Made by a program: the position numbers and the translations under genes. This document shows, in pieces, positions 32,756 through 44,966 of a DNA stretch of 64,000 nucleotides. The DNA is from Liolophura sinensis (lineage: Eukaryota > Mollusca > Polyplacophora > Chitonida > Chitonidae): contig NC_088306.1 of NCBI RefSeq assembly GCF_032854445.1, positions 7,625,924 through 7,689,923 of the forward strand, written 5' to 3'. The notes under the pieces are model-generated. The model ran no database searches. It saw only the letters and a program-made list of their open reading frames with translations, and was not told the DNA's origin. Position 1 is the stretch's first letter. Each line of letters opens with the position of its first letter.

Positions 32756-33799
32756 TTTCTTTCTGCCCTCTCTGCGGACCATGAGGGAGTACTGCACCAA
32801 TGATATTTGTACAAGCGATTTTGCATGTAAGAAATTACGAAACGCCTCCTATCGATTGTAAAACAAATTCCGACGTCGAAAACAAAAAACGGCTGAGTAA
32901 CTTGCTAGATAATGAATGTATCCAATATTTCCGATGTCCCACAACCCCTTCTCGTGACAACGTCATTTTCATTCCATTCCCGATGAAAGCAATTTTGACG
33001 TCACAGAAAGACTGAACATTTGCAACCAGTGTGCGAGACATCTGGTTCACCTTTTTTTCTAGAATACTACCTATGATTGGTTAATTGCGTGTTCTTGATT
33101 GACATTTTTGAAAGGGTTGTTAAGATTGGTAGATAATAGACCACTTCACTTAAAATATTATGTAAACGTCAATTTTTATGACAGAAGCTAAACTGCCAAT
33201 AATAAGAAATCAATGGACATTTGAGGACATAAGCACACACATTAAATAGATGACAGCGATTCCCGCTGATACTAATTCTCTTTTCAAAACCGTTTGTGGT
33301 GAAAACCTATAAATATACGTTAATGACTGAGCGAATGTTATTTTCCGTGATCGAACGTTTATATTAGTGTGAAGGGTATTCATAAAACGTTGTTCTGTGT
33401 TTAACATATAGGAACATGACTGATGTGGTCGCAGGCTCGAATCCAGCTCTCTTAGAGTCTTTAATTCTACATTTTTACTGACATGTTTCGTTTACGATGA
33501 CTGGTCTGATACTTGATCAGCCGACATTAAATATTATATAAATATGCTGAAATGTTTAGATGTAAGCGACATTGTCTAACGCACGCGTAAACGTAGTGGA
33601 AATACATCAAGTCCCATGTTCAACACCCCCAACGAGGATTTTCTGCTGGCTCTACGGTGTAACACAAACAGAAGTATGGTCAAAAATATTATTAATTGTA
33701 GAGACGCAATAGTGAATGCATTCGCTTTCAGATGCCTGTTGGAAGAAATAAGTCTATCAATTAGTTTTGTCTAAAATATTGCTTTCTTTGGAGTTCTTC

Positions 33800-33843
33800 T
33801 GAACATGGCACGGCGTAAAACACCTATCAAACAAATAAATCGT
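33800..33843 (+). mobile_element. SINE 3' end remnant
   Basis: 'cacggcgtaaaacacctatc' with an AAACAAATAAAT tail. Confidence 0.75.
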
Positions 33844-33987
33844 TTGAAATGGGTGATTGAAGAAAGTGCGTCTCAATTCAGAAATACAGGATTTCTGATT
33901 CCGCTACACAATGTACAGACCTGCTCTACTTTAAGGTCGCCAGATAATCTTCCGTACAACGAGGGTGCCAACACAAATCCACAGCCG

Positions 33988-36320
33988 TCAAGATTTATCC
34001 TTGTATAACCCAATAGTTTTTTCGGCACCAATAGGTTACACAGAATCTAACCCCAGAAGGCGGTCAAATTATGATCGGACTCAGTGTCATCTAATTAGAG
34101 CACCACAAAGGTTAGTGTTTTTAAACTCTACCCAGCCAATTTGCTGACCTCTCAGTTGTAGATGGTGTGTTCTCATTCAGAGTTTGAACACGCTACGTAT
34201 ATATTCGCCTTGTCCCATTGTGCATCGGTATTGTGCAGTGTCATCTCATTCTAGCTCTCTGGCAGAGGTCGTACATTAAGTCTATGAACCGTTTTCTTAC
34301 CCTATAGTGGTTTTGCATGGCCTGGGTTTGATCCCGGATTGTCTGACTTGGAGTTTCCGTGGAAATTGTATGGAGGCGCATACTGATAAATTCCACTTTT
34401 GATTTTAGTAATTCCTTTTTTTTCAGAGGAATTTGACTCCAGAAAACAGCGCTAACTGTACGAGAATAATTTTATACTTATAGTTACATAACAGAACAGA
34501 TTAAACTACTTCACAGGGTATTTGATTCAGCACTGGCGGCTGATACCCGCAACACAAGCACACGGGATGCAACACATACACGTTACAGAGCCCACGCAAA
34601 TTATTGACTTATCAGTGTCTCTGTATACACGACAGGACGAAATGCCGCTAATGTGAGATGCTCCTGAATTGTTATTGCTTACGAAAGGTCACATTGATCA
34701 GATCTACCGAGTCACAACTAGGTAGTAATTGTAGGACTTCGAAATTAACAAGAAGTAATGAGAATGTAAAGATATTGTTAGACGTTTGGTTTCACAGCTT
34801 TCGGTAATAAATACACAACATTGAAATGTAGCGTGTATACAAAGTTTGTTGTATAAGTGATTTAAAATATGTCTTTATAATATAAAATATTATATTATAA
34901 GAGGCCGTATTTCATCGGTTACGTGTGACCATTTGCTAGCTATCACAATGTCGTCGCTGCTCTGGTTTTATTCCCTATGCTGTACGTCTTACATAACTTA
35001 CACAAGAATTATACGCTGTGTGTATACTAATTTTACTTAGATTAATTTATAAGTCAATTGAAAGCTAAACCATAAAGACGACTCGTAACTATGTTACGTA
35101 CAGCCTCTGTGTGAAGTAACTGGTGGCGTACTTTTGCCATGAAGGCAGCACTGGACGAATCTGCCTTCATCGGTAAGCTCATTTCCACGCCGAATCACAC
35201 TGAAATTCCTTCGCGCCTGGTACGTGCCGAAAATATCTGCCGTGCCCAGTTGTTCTTCCATAAAACCTCAACTTTTTAACCAGGCACCAGTAACTGAAGG
35301 TAGCAGTAAAATTCAAAATTGAGCCTAATTTGGAATTTTCATTCAGATCTTGATTTTCACGAAACAATGTTCTTAGACGGTTCCATGAAGGTCACGAAAG
35401 ATTTGCATTAAACTGGCCAGATCAGCGAGTCTCAAGCGTACCTCCGCCGGATGTACTTTGTTAGATCCCATAATCAGCTCACAAAGGCCACTGGAATCCT
35501 ATTACTTAAAGAAGATCCGGATAACTTGAACACAATATCACTGTTTTTAGGTCTTTTGCGACTAACGATTTTGCAGTTCCGCAGGCAGTTTGGGTAGTTT
35601 TTGCATTATGCAAACTATAGTTCAATTGAAACATTATAATTTCAGCTTTGTTAATCCTTCCAATCAGATAAGTTACAGCAATTAATTATTTATTCAAAAA
35701 GTGAACGGAAATTATCAAGGGATTACACTGGAACCAACAAATGATCTGCAATTGTAATTGTTGAAATCTTTCTTTTTTCTCAAATCATTGTTATTAAATT
35801 TAGTGAAATATTTCATTCAGTAAATATGACGAATCGTCATAAACTGATATTATAACCGCGGTTACACGGTGCAGTGTGTCGTAAATACTCATAGCTGGCT
35901 ACTAATGAAATGTGAATAGGCCCAACTGTGTAGTTTATCCGATTTGCTACTTTCGATTATAATCAAGTGGCACCTATGTTATTGCATCAGAATGACACTT
36001 TGTCTTTGAAGATGGTGCATGTATTTACTGGTTCGCTAGTTTATAGACCAATTTTGCTTCTGTAATCAACTTTGCAAAACGCTATCCTACCGCCATGGGA
36101 TTCTGTTTTCACACCTATACCATACGTCACTCTCTCACCGACCGGGTTAATCGTACGAGGTCAACTGCGCATTTATCTAGAGTTCCTGTTAAAATCTCTA
36201 CTAGGATTCCTTCTTCTGTCCCTGGGGAATTCTGCGTTCTCTTTTTACCTTGAATGGCCGCTTTAACAAAAAGGTACGTATCCATCAGTTACATTTAGCG
36301 CTGGGCACTTCGAGACAAGT
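33988..36320. repeat. Diverged tandem duplication, copy 2
   Basis: Matching anchors are 'tataacccaatag' (34005), 'tattcgccttgtccc' (34202), 'aggtagtaattgtagg' (34720), 'aagctcatttccacgccga' (35175), 'caattaattatttatt' (35678), 'gttcctgttaaaatct' (36182) and 'gctgggcacttcg' (36301). The offset from copy 1 is about 3.45-3.57 kb throughout. Confidence 0.85.
34895..34990 (-). repeat. Family B 5' half
   Basis: 'gaggccgtatttcatcgg' with 'ttacgtgtgaccatttgc' and 'gctctggttttattcc'. It sits inside duplication copy 2 and is absent from copy 1. Confidence 0.7.
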
Positions 36321-37640
36321 TATGGAGTGATAATTGAACATTTAGCCTAATATCAATAATGGATAACTCATGAGACTCCCAATATATTCTCCTTTCCATC
36401 GGTTTTCAATACTATCAATTTTCTGTGTGTTTCCTATACGGATCATCCGTGAATGCTGTATCCATTTGATATTTGGCACATTTCGGAATTTGCGAAAAGC
36501 ATGTAAAGAGCTATATTATGTCTTTTCAGGACTGCAAAATAAGTAGGGCGATTTCTGGCGTTTGAAAACAAACAAAACCCACGTTTAAAGTTAATGATGG
36601 TGTCTGAGTATAGTTTTTAAATAGTTGAATCATGGTACTTGTGCTGGATGTTGCATATTTTCTAATCCCGTGAGGTGACACTAGTGTGAAGGCGGACCTC
36701 AGACCCATTGTTATGTCAAAAACTAATTGTAGAGCAACGTCTACAATGTTACAATGTATCAGTTGGAAGAGTAACTATGCTCTGTCTTTAATGTGACGTC
36801 ATAATGATGAGCTGGGAAAGGAACGATTGACGTCAATAAAATGGGGTCAAGGTCACGCTGTGGGTTGCTTGACAGGTGTCAGGAACAGGACTGGTAGACT
36901 CTAGTTAGCACGTAAGCTTCAGCGTTTTACGAGATAAACCAGATCCTCAGCGCTGAGAAAATAATGGAAAGTCAACACACACATTACATGGATGACAAAC
37001 GTTAACGATGGACACTGGTCCCCTTTAGTGTCCATTGGCTCTGATCAAGATGAATTTATTGTGATGGCGGCATCGCCACGGATTGTCGCACACACGTAAT
37101 TTCGTTCCATGAGGATCATTTGCCTTGCTAATGACTGGCTAACGGTCCACACGAGAGTTGCTATTAGTGAGTTAATGACACTGACATCAGTTCACAGGGA
37201 TGCACTCGGTAAACACGCTTTTGTCTGTAATGGTTTCCAATTGGTCCACCAAAGCGTGTAATGAGGTTAAATGTAGGACCACGGGTGAAATGTTCCTTAA
37301 GAGTTAAAAATAGGTCAACGTACAGCTAATTCCAATCTTTTTGTCTGTGAATCCAGCATCAGAAGAATGTGTTTCTAACAATCGACGGCATTGTAAAACC
37401 ATAGGTATTCAACGATAGTGTGCATATCTGTGCCACACATGTGAAAAAATTCATCTGTAATATACCAAATGTCTAATGGTTACTCCCGGTTTCTTTAACC
37501 AATTAAACTGACCGCTAGCGCAAGGGGAACATATTTTTGATGATAGCGTAACAGTAAAATAAAGTATAAGTTAACATCTCCATTGCATGATGTAAAGTTT
37601 TATTTAAACCGCTTCACGCCATGCTGTCGTAAATTTATAC
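36320..37640. other. Intergenic, paired CRE-like sites
   Basis: No gene seen. TGACGTCA occurs at about 36793, with 'ttgacgtcaat' about 40 bp away. Confidence 0.35.
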
Positions 37641-37644
37641 ATCA

Positions 37645-37935
37645 AACACTCAAAAAAATTATCTGTTAATTTTAAGAGAAAGCTTGTTTGTCTGAGTGAT
37701 GCAAGAATGTATTCTGTTATTCTACAACAATATTCTGTCATATTCTACATAACATACTGTTAGTCTAGTGGAAACTTTTTGTTGAATTAATAGAAAATGT
37801 GTTATATTTAACAGGATAATCTACTGCCATAACAGAATACATTCTAGCGCCACGAATAACTTATATAAGAATTATACTTGCAACTAGAAACAGACAAAAA
37901 ATTTCCTGTTAAAATTAAGACTAATGTTTTGAGTG
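37645..37935 (+). mobile_element. Palindromic MITE, copy 2, complete
   Basis: The outer ends are 'cactcaaaaaaattatctg' at 37648 and, in reverse, 'cactcaaaacattagtc'. Inner paired blocks are 'gaatgtattctgttat' and its complement 'ataacagaatacattc'. It has no coding capacity. Confidence 0.65.
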
Positions 37936-37944
37936 TACATGTGG

Positions 37945-38105
37945 AATGAACACAGCTGTCAAGGCACTGCCGTGGAAACACTGTAAACGAATGCCTTGGG
38001 CAAGCGGATGTCCGTCAAAACACTGTACCGAATGCCTTAGGCAAGTAAATGTCGGTGGAAACACTGTAGCGAAGGCCGTAGGCAAGCGAATGTCCATGGA
38101 GACGT
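37945..38105 (+). repeat. 41-bp minisatellite, ~3.5 units
   Basis: 'ggcaag' begins units at 37999, 38040 and 38081, exactly 41 bp apart. The consensus includes 'gaaacactgtagcgaatgcc'. Confidence 0.9.
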
Positions 38106-38379
38106 AAGTCAGCATATTATTCCGGGATATGTTGATCTGTCTAAAGGAATCTGAGGAAAGAGCTGTCGTCTATAATTTCGCTAAAGTAAACATCGAGCGT
38201 TCCACACTATATAGGCTTAGACAATTTTCACGAGTTTTTCAGGGTGATATAGGCCACAGATTGGAGTGAAATATTGCAGTGTTTGAAGTTTATGGGAGTC
38301 GGTGGAATTTATTACGTAGAAATACACAGTTAAGCTGTAGTGAGAAGCGGCCATATTCATGCACGTCGTGCGACTTCAC

Positions 38380-38520
38380 GGCATCATTAAAAACTGTTGA
38401 TCTCTTCTCATTACAAAAGTTCGTCCCAATTTCTTACATTCTTTGATGGTGTAAGCTCAATGATGTTTTGGAAAATAATCTTGTCATCATTGACCTTGTG
38501 TCAGTTTCGACCTTTAGACA
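38380..38520 (+). repeat. Family A fragment
   Basis: 'catcattaaaaactgttgat' and 'cttgtcatcattgacc'. Confidence 0.5.
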
Positions 38521-39114
38521 CAGTGAAAACACCTACGTACTCTTATTTAAGACCACCAAACTGAAATCGATGAACATGATTTTCAAGCGCATTTTAAGAC
38601 AGTGGACGACAATAGGCTCACAGCACTTTAAAATGGTCCGGCATTATTTTAGGTTTATCCTCCCATATTCTGTAGGTATTTCGGAATAATCATAGTGATC
38701 CAATATTAAATCTCCTTAGATCAATTATGATCAGAGTGGACTATTTGGTGCAAAACTGCTCTTCCATATATGGTGTTTATCAGAAACTGTGTATTATAGG
38801 CACAATTTCGTTACATTAGTTGTAATAAAATTAGTCTATTAATTTATGGTAAGACGAAGCTAGATCGAGAAAGTAATATCAGCTTGAACAATTAAGACCC
38901 ACGACTTGTCTGACCGCCTATACATCTGCTACACGTATATGTACAACTCTATTATTGCACTGGAGAAAAAAACAGCAATTACGGCGCTGTGTGTGTTATT
39001 TTCACATCTGAGCCTTTCACAGAGCTAACGAAAGAGTTGCGTTGGCCGGACTTCATTCCTCACGCACATCCATCTAATGAAAAATGGTTAAATTATAATT
39101 AAGACCTAAAGGTT

Positions 39115-39400
39115 AGACAGAACAACCAGAGCAGCGACGACAGTGTGATAGTTGGTAAATAGTCACACGTAACTGGTGAAATATGCCTTCTTGTCAATTT
39201 TTGTCTCATTTAGGGCTTTCTTCCAATTGTTCATGTAAATTGTATCAAATTACACGCCCCCTAGCACCATGGCGTAAGCAGAATTAGGTAAAGAATGGAG
39301 TGATGTTAATTGCTATTTGTTAGTAGTCACTGGTCTAGAATTACTCAAAATGCTGTGTACTCATCAAATTTAACATACAATAACAATAAAACAATGCAAA
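39115..39400 (+). repeat. Family B repeat, full length
   Basis: 'caaccagagcagcgacgac', 'cacacgtaactggtgaaat', 'acacgccccctagcaccatg' and 'ctcaaaatgctgtgtactc'. Confidence 0.75.
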
Positions 39401-39829
39401 ACTTTGAGTAATGATTTCAACTGGGGAAATATTAAAGATATTAAATATTGCTAACACAGAACTTTAGAATCGGACATTCAGAACTAAACAAGAGCACAAT
39501 TTCTCAAAATATGTATCAAAGTGTTGCGAATCAATATTTAAAGATCATTGGGCTATGCCACAAGACTATTCATTTGTGTATTTAATTTATCCACACATAT
39601 ATTTCAAAAGTTTTTAAATCTGATTGGCGTACATGTAAACGTATTTTTATTCTTTCCTTTGCATATTACCATATATATTTATTTCCAAAGCCATGCTACT
39701 TCCTATTTTATTTAAGCTAGCGATACGAAATTGCTTACGTATTGCCCACGCGGCCTTAAGAAATAATAATTTATTCATTAATGACCTGACTTCGTCACTA
39801 TGTGAGGCGACCATATTTGTAGTGGAGAA

Positions 39830-39922
39830 ATTCACTTATTTATTTGATAGGTGTTTGACGCCATACTCAAGAATAATTCCCTTATACGACGGTGGCCAGC
39901 ATTATGGTGGGAGGAAACTGGC
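39830..39922 (-). mobile_element. SINE 3' tail fragment
   Basis: 'tttgataggtgtttgacgcc' to 'ggtgggaggaaactggcc'. Confidence 0.85.
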
Positions 39923-40589
39923 CGAGATTCTATCATTCCAGTTTGGTAAGGAAATTCCAGATGAAGTCTTTTCCCATACATACCAATGCCGAAAAGGAAA
40001 GTAAGTTCATTTCATTATTTATGACGTGCGTGTAAATTCGAGAGTTAATGCCATGAGTGCAAAAATGCCCTAGGTGGTATCTGTGCAGATCTTGCGGAAT
40101 ACTTTTGAACTCGTTAAACTAATGTTGGAGATAAGCCACTTTAGCATACTTCAATATTTTTTACCACTGCAGTCTACTTTAGCTCAAATAATACATCAGT
40201 TAACGGGTATCTGCGAAAAAAGGCATTAGTTTCGAAGAACGCTAGGCTCTCTGTCGTTGTCTAAAGTGTAAAATACAGTCTAGTACATGTGTGAATAAAA
40301 CCGTCAGAAAAGCTTAGGACTGAACTTCATTCGAGATCACGCGCCTTTCAACAAGACACGGCTCGTGTATAGATGGGTGCCATCAGCGCAGTGATATCGC
40401 CCTAAATTTGGGGATAATTGTCGATAGAGGAGTATCAGATAGTTAATCAGTATTTTCAGATTCGTATCGTCTAAATCTATCAAATGGTATAAATCAAGCA
40501 ATTACCTGCATCTGAATTAAGCAAAAACATCCAGGATAAAATTGAAACAATTTACTGACGTATAAGTTAATGAATAGTAAGTTATTCAA

Positions 40590-40640
40590 CATGGCGGCGC
40601 CCACGAAAGATGGCATGAAAAGAGAGCTCACAGAAGTAAT
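40590..40640 (+). promoter_or_regulatory. YY1-like / initiation-like motif
   Basis: 'caacatggcggcgcccac' matches the YY1 consensus (AANATGGCGNC), often found at 5' ends of animal genes. It could also open a short frame starting MAAPTKDGMKREL that stops after 20 codons. A CCAAT box ('gaccaatgaaaac', about 40790) and an E2F-like 'ggcgggaag' (about 40819) follow. Confidence 0.35.
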
Positions 40641-40887
40641 CGCGTATGCATAGGCAAGGGGTGACGTTTCTGTAGACTTAAAGGTACTCTCTTTATGATG
40701 ACAACCGTGGCCGTAAGTCTACTCAACCTCTGCTGAAAAGCTTGAACATCTAGCATACGGTAACATAGCTATTTAGCATAATCCTGGCCGACCAATGAAA
40801 ACGACTCTACTATCTTCTGGCGGGAAGTCGTAAACAGTAAATGACAGCTGACATGTGCAGACACCTATTTCTCTATATAGGACAATC

Positions 40888-41320
40888 ATGGGAGACGATG
40901 GTTACGCAATTTGTTTAGCACAGCTAGTATCCACAGTGAATAATCGTTTTGTGACAGCTCAGAGGCGTGATTTGACGACGGAAAGTAAGACTTCTAAGGA
41001 GCTCCTGGACGCTTTCCACTTCGTCTTCCCTGACGTTGTTGTGGTAAAAATTGAGGGCCATGTCTGCATGCTATGTTCTGTGAGATTAAATAAATTAGAA
41101 AAGGCTCTCCGGAAAGAGGAAACCTGCCAACGAGAGAGGGGGGAATATTTGCAAGAATATAAAAGAGCCATGGGAAACGAACAAACAGAGAGTTGCTCGA
41201 ATGGCCGTCGGAAGTCCAACTCCCCGCATTAAGAAGAGATTTAGAGCTATCGCTCACACGTCGGAGAAAGAAAACGTTTCAATCAGTTCTGCTGCAGTAC
41301 AACCTGTTGTTGTAAGTTAG
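40888..41320 (+). CDS. Candidate first exon, unknown protein
   Basis: The ATG at 40888 opens MGDDGYAICLAQLVSTVNN..., about 115 codons to a stop at 41232. It contains a CMLC pair followed by a charged amphipathic stretch, VRLNKLEKALRKEE, resembling a small Cys knot plus coiled coil. A second frame (+1) is open over about 41085-41320 and encodes a basic segment (SPTPRIKKRFRAIAH). That frame runs into 'gttgtt|gtaagt', a full-consensus donor. A one-base change in the six-G run at 41138-41143 would join the two frames, so this is either a frameshifted pseudo-exon, a sequence error, or two exons with a missed junction. Promoter-like motifs lie just upstream. Not matched to a family. Confidence 0.4.
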
Positions 41321-41329
41321 AGGAAGTTT

Positions 41330-42570
41330 TATTGCTTTAAATATAAACATGGGCCTCGTCTTCTCTGCTAATTTCCTCGCATTCGTTTTTCTTCGATCGA
41401 CATCTTACTTTTGCCAGTTCTTGCTTGATGATGAGTATTAATGAAGGCACACCGCGACTTCAACCAATGAAAATTTGTAGTCTTTTCTCTCGTACCGAGC
41501 GTTCATTGGCTATTGGATACGAATGTGATAGGTATTTCGACAGACCGAAAACCGGTAGGTTAGGACTGTCTGGTTTAGAGAGACGAAGTTAAAGACAAAG
41601 TAGGTCACCGCTCTTCGTGCAGGATGTGAGAAAATAGATGTCATGGCAGTCTAATCGATTGGATATGATATAAGTGTTGTATATCCGCTTATGCCTTGAG
41701 ACATCCGGCAACGAGAACACAGTGAAGAACTCAAGATAGCTATTGTTGTATCCCTGTGTAAATATATTTAAATTGCCATGGTTCCTCCTGTGCACGGAAG
41801 GAGATGTAAGTAATACCCACGGACGCCTGTAAATAGCGCACTTTTCAACAGTTCGGTACGTTCGCCATCGCGTGCAGTTGTTTTACATAAGGCGAAAGAT
41901 CAGATGTCGTAATGCACGAGCCTCGCTTTCGACGACGCCGTTGTAAAAAGATTGCCGCCGCCCAAGTCTATTAGAGGTAATCTCAACGAAGGAAGTAGTT
42001 ACATCTCTATTTTAGAATGGACTGAACTTACCTCTTATTGCCTTATAGCCCTTTATGGCCAAGATCCGGAAAACGTCACAGTGCAAGAAAGTTTACTCTA
42101 AGAAGGTCAAACCTTGCTAAAGCCAGAAATGAAACGTACTTCCACTTATCATATCGACGTCAATATATCAGATTCCTTGTAGCTAATTACATATTACCGA
42201 TGTCATAAACGACTGAAAGCCGAAATCTAAAACGTCTAAAACATCCCGCCATTTGTCCACAATAATTGGCTCTTTAGGTATAAACCAACGACACTCAAAA
42301 CGAGTCAATAGCAGTTATTCCCAAGAGGTAAACATAAACACATTGTGGAGCTCCGGTATCATGTAAGGAAGAGGCAGTGATTTGGGATACCTGCAGGCAT
42401 GAATTACAAATCAAACGTCAGACCCAAATTCGTTTTGTAATTCTAAGCTGTATAACGCTTGCCAATGATACATGTAAACTGAAGTGATAGGTTAATTTTC
42501 TGTAGGGAATACTCCACATAGCACGATATGCGTCCCTTAAGGTGTCGTGCGGTAGACAAACAAAAGTCAT
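41330..42570. other. No supported feature
   Basis: Probable intron or intergenic sequence after the 40.9-kb candidate exon. No second exon was identified. Confidence 0.3.
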
Positions 42571-42574
42571 TTGC

Positions 42575-42765
42575 TGTCTCCTCGATGTCCTGGTGGTTAA
42601 CCTATGAGCCTTTCCACAATGCGATCGCCGTGAGTTCAAGTCCAGCCCATTCCGGTCGTCCGTGGTAATAACCTACGGATGATCGTTGGTGTCTTCCTCC
42701 GACCATAATGTAGGCCTACGTCGAATAAAATGAAATATTCTTTTGTTCGACGTACATCAAACGTT
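42575..42765 (+). mobile_element. SINE, diverged
   Basis: 'tgtcctggtggttaacctat', 'gcgatcgccgtgagttcaag' with 'tccagccc', then 'gttcgacgtacatc' as a decayed tail. Confidence 0.75.
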
Positions 42766-43309
42766 TAAATAGTTCTGCTATAGTAAATTAATTATTAACA
42801 AGAACTGTGTATGATTGCATTTATTTATTTCTTTATTTATTCCATTGGTGACTACATGAGCAGATATTGTTGAGAACGGCGATCTTGCCAACATCTGTGC
42901 AGATCTCAGTGTTACCTTGTATTTTCCATGCCGTTGCATTTATCAAAGAAATTGCCCTGCTCTTCCACAGATTTTCTGTGTGCACCCAGCATTATTTCAA
43001 GAATTACCAACTCGTGACAATTTACCTGATGAACATTTGCCTTCAGAAAATAACATAACCACATAACAAATCTTACAATTCTAGCCCACAACTGACTTTC
43101 CATCTTCATATTTTCAATACATGTCTTCAGCAGAAACCTCAATAACAAATCAATGGAAAAAAGATTTGATTTATGCCAAAGGTTTATGACTGTAGGGTAG
43201 CCCTTGCCAAGCAGTGTAATGAAATTACGCGGGGATGTCTGGAAACATGGCCGTAGAAACCTTCGTGATTTTCGAGAACTCCCGAGAAGATTGTTTCAGA
43301 GACAAATTA

Positions 43310-43645
43310 ACAATCTATGCGTCCAAACAGACATTCGTATACCAACCGTCAACCAATAAGGGCGTTCCAGGTCAATAATCGCAAGGCAAATTCCAATAAG
43401 GACGTATAAAACAAACCACAAAAGAACTAAGAAAGTATATGAAAAGAACAGAATCACGTAAAAAAAGCATTCAGCTGTTTTCAATGACATTGGAAAGACG
43501 AAAGGCGACTGAGTGAAATCAGTATTCAAATCGTGTACCATGCAACAATAGAAGTTGTTGATAGCAAAGTATGTATATTTGTTGCACTTTGTTTGCGGCT
43601 GTTGACATATCCAACGTGGTGATCTGACACAACACGATGAATGTA
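43310..43645 (-). repeat. Family A, 3' half
   Basis: 'caatctatgcgtccaaacag', 'aataagggcgttccaggtc' and 'ggcgactgagtgaaatcag'. The minus strand stays open and includes ICLAIIDLERPYWLTVGIR, a segment that recurs in other copies. Confidence 0.65.
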
Positions 43646-44129
43646 CGGCCCCCAACCACACACACCAATGAGTTTTTTCTTTAATATTTTTTGCATACGT
43701 GTATTTCTTTCCGTCGTCAACAGTTGAACGTTTATGCATGTAGAGAACGCTTGCTGAATGAACCAACCTTTGCTAAAAGGTTGAATCCTGTTATTATGAC
43801 ACTACGTTATGTCTGTTCGATGACGGTTTAGCGCAAGGATGGCTGAACCCTTACCGACACAGTCTAAGTCATGACCATTATATCAATGACTATCAACGGT
43901 GGACAAGAAAGGTACCACGACGGCGTTATTTCAGCAGCCAGATAATGTGCTGTTGACAGAAATGTTATTTTTGTGTTTATTGTACGCACAGGTAATTTGT
44001 TTTGTCGCTATGTGTCATTATGTAAATTACAAAGTATTAAATAGACAAATGTCAAATAAACGCACCAACATAGCTAAAACCTAATGTTAAAATTTCAAAA
44101 GAAGTGAATAGTTCATTATTTATATAGGG

Positions 44130-44340
44130 GCCTGCGTGTCCTTGTTGTTAGCAAGATAGCGTCGTGCAGTGAGTTTCTCACCAAGGCGGTCTTTGTGAGT
44201 TCAAACCCCTGTGACTTCCTCTCCGGTCGCACATGGTACGTTCTGGCTGTGGGTTTCATCCGGGCTCTGTCCCTTTTCCACAAACCATAATGCTGGCCTC
44301 CGTCGACTAAGCTAAATATGTCGTAAAGTAAATAAATTTC
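44130..44340 (+). mobile_element. SINE, near complete, diverged
   Basis: 'gtgtccttgttgttagcaag' head, 'gcggtctttgtgagttcaaa' B-box region, 'aaccataatgctggcctccg'. Confidence 0.75.
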
Positions 44341-44344
44341 TATT

Positions 44345-44430
44345 TAATTATTTATTTCATTTGTGTTTACCATACTCAAGTATATTTCACTTATACCACG
44401 GCGGCCAGCATTATGGTGGGAGGAAATTAA
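44345..44430 (-). mobile_element. SINE 3' fragment, head to tail with neighbour
   Basis: 'accatactcaagtatatttc' to 'attatggtgggaggaaa'. It is inverted relative to the copy just before it. Confidence 0.8.
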
Positions 44431-44704
44431 TTAATCAATTTATTCGATTGGACGGATTTGGATACTTTTATGACTGGAAGATATCCGAGTATCTCGAGTC
44501 AACCACCGACTGTTGGCAATTTACAGGCAAATTGTCTTCGTGTGACGGACAGACTTGAAATTCATATTGGTGGAATGATTCATCGACGTTAACTCAAGGA
44601 TTTTTTCATTATAAGCTGCTGTAGAGGTGGAGAGGTCGGGCAAACCACTGACTGTTGTCAAGTTATCAAGGAAATTTAACACGTGTGAAATACACATATT
44701 GCTT

Positions 44705-44716
44705 ATCACATACTGA
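44705..44716. repeat. Target-site duplication, left
   Basis: ATCACATACTGA, repeated exactly at 44955-44966 around the SINE. Confidence 0.9.
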
Positions 44717-44954
44717 TTTTTTTTTTTGATTGGTGTTTTACGCCGTACTAAAGAATATTTCACTTATACGACGGCAGCCAGCATTACGGTGGGTGGAAAC
44801 CGGGCACAGCCCGGGGGAAACCCACGGCCATCCGCGACGGCCCGAGAGGAAGCCAGCATGAGCTGGACTTGAACTCAGAGCGACCGCATTGGTGAGAGAC
44901 TCCTGGGTTTTTACGCTGCGCTAGCACGCTAACCAACTGAGCCACGGAGGCCCC
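44717..44954 (-). mobile_element. tRNA-derived SINE, full length with TSD
   Basis: Reverse orientation: T-rich tail at 44717, 'ttttacgccgtactaaagaa', core, and tRNA-like head ending 'actgagccacggaggcccc'. Flanked by a perfect 12-bp target-site duplication, so the exact ends and recent insertion are clear. Confidence 0.95.
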
Positions 44955-44966
44955 ATCACATACTGA
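44955..44966. repeat. Target-site duplication, right
   Basis: ATCACATACTGA, second copy. Confidence 0.9.

Noticed and set aside
32453-32803. 116-codon open frame in duplication copy 1
   Set aside because: The matching part of copy 2 does not keep the frame or the peptide, so coding is unlikely.
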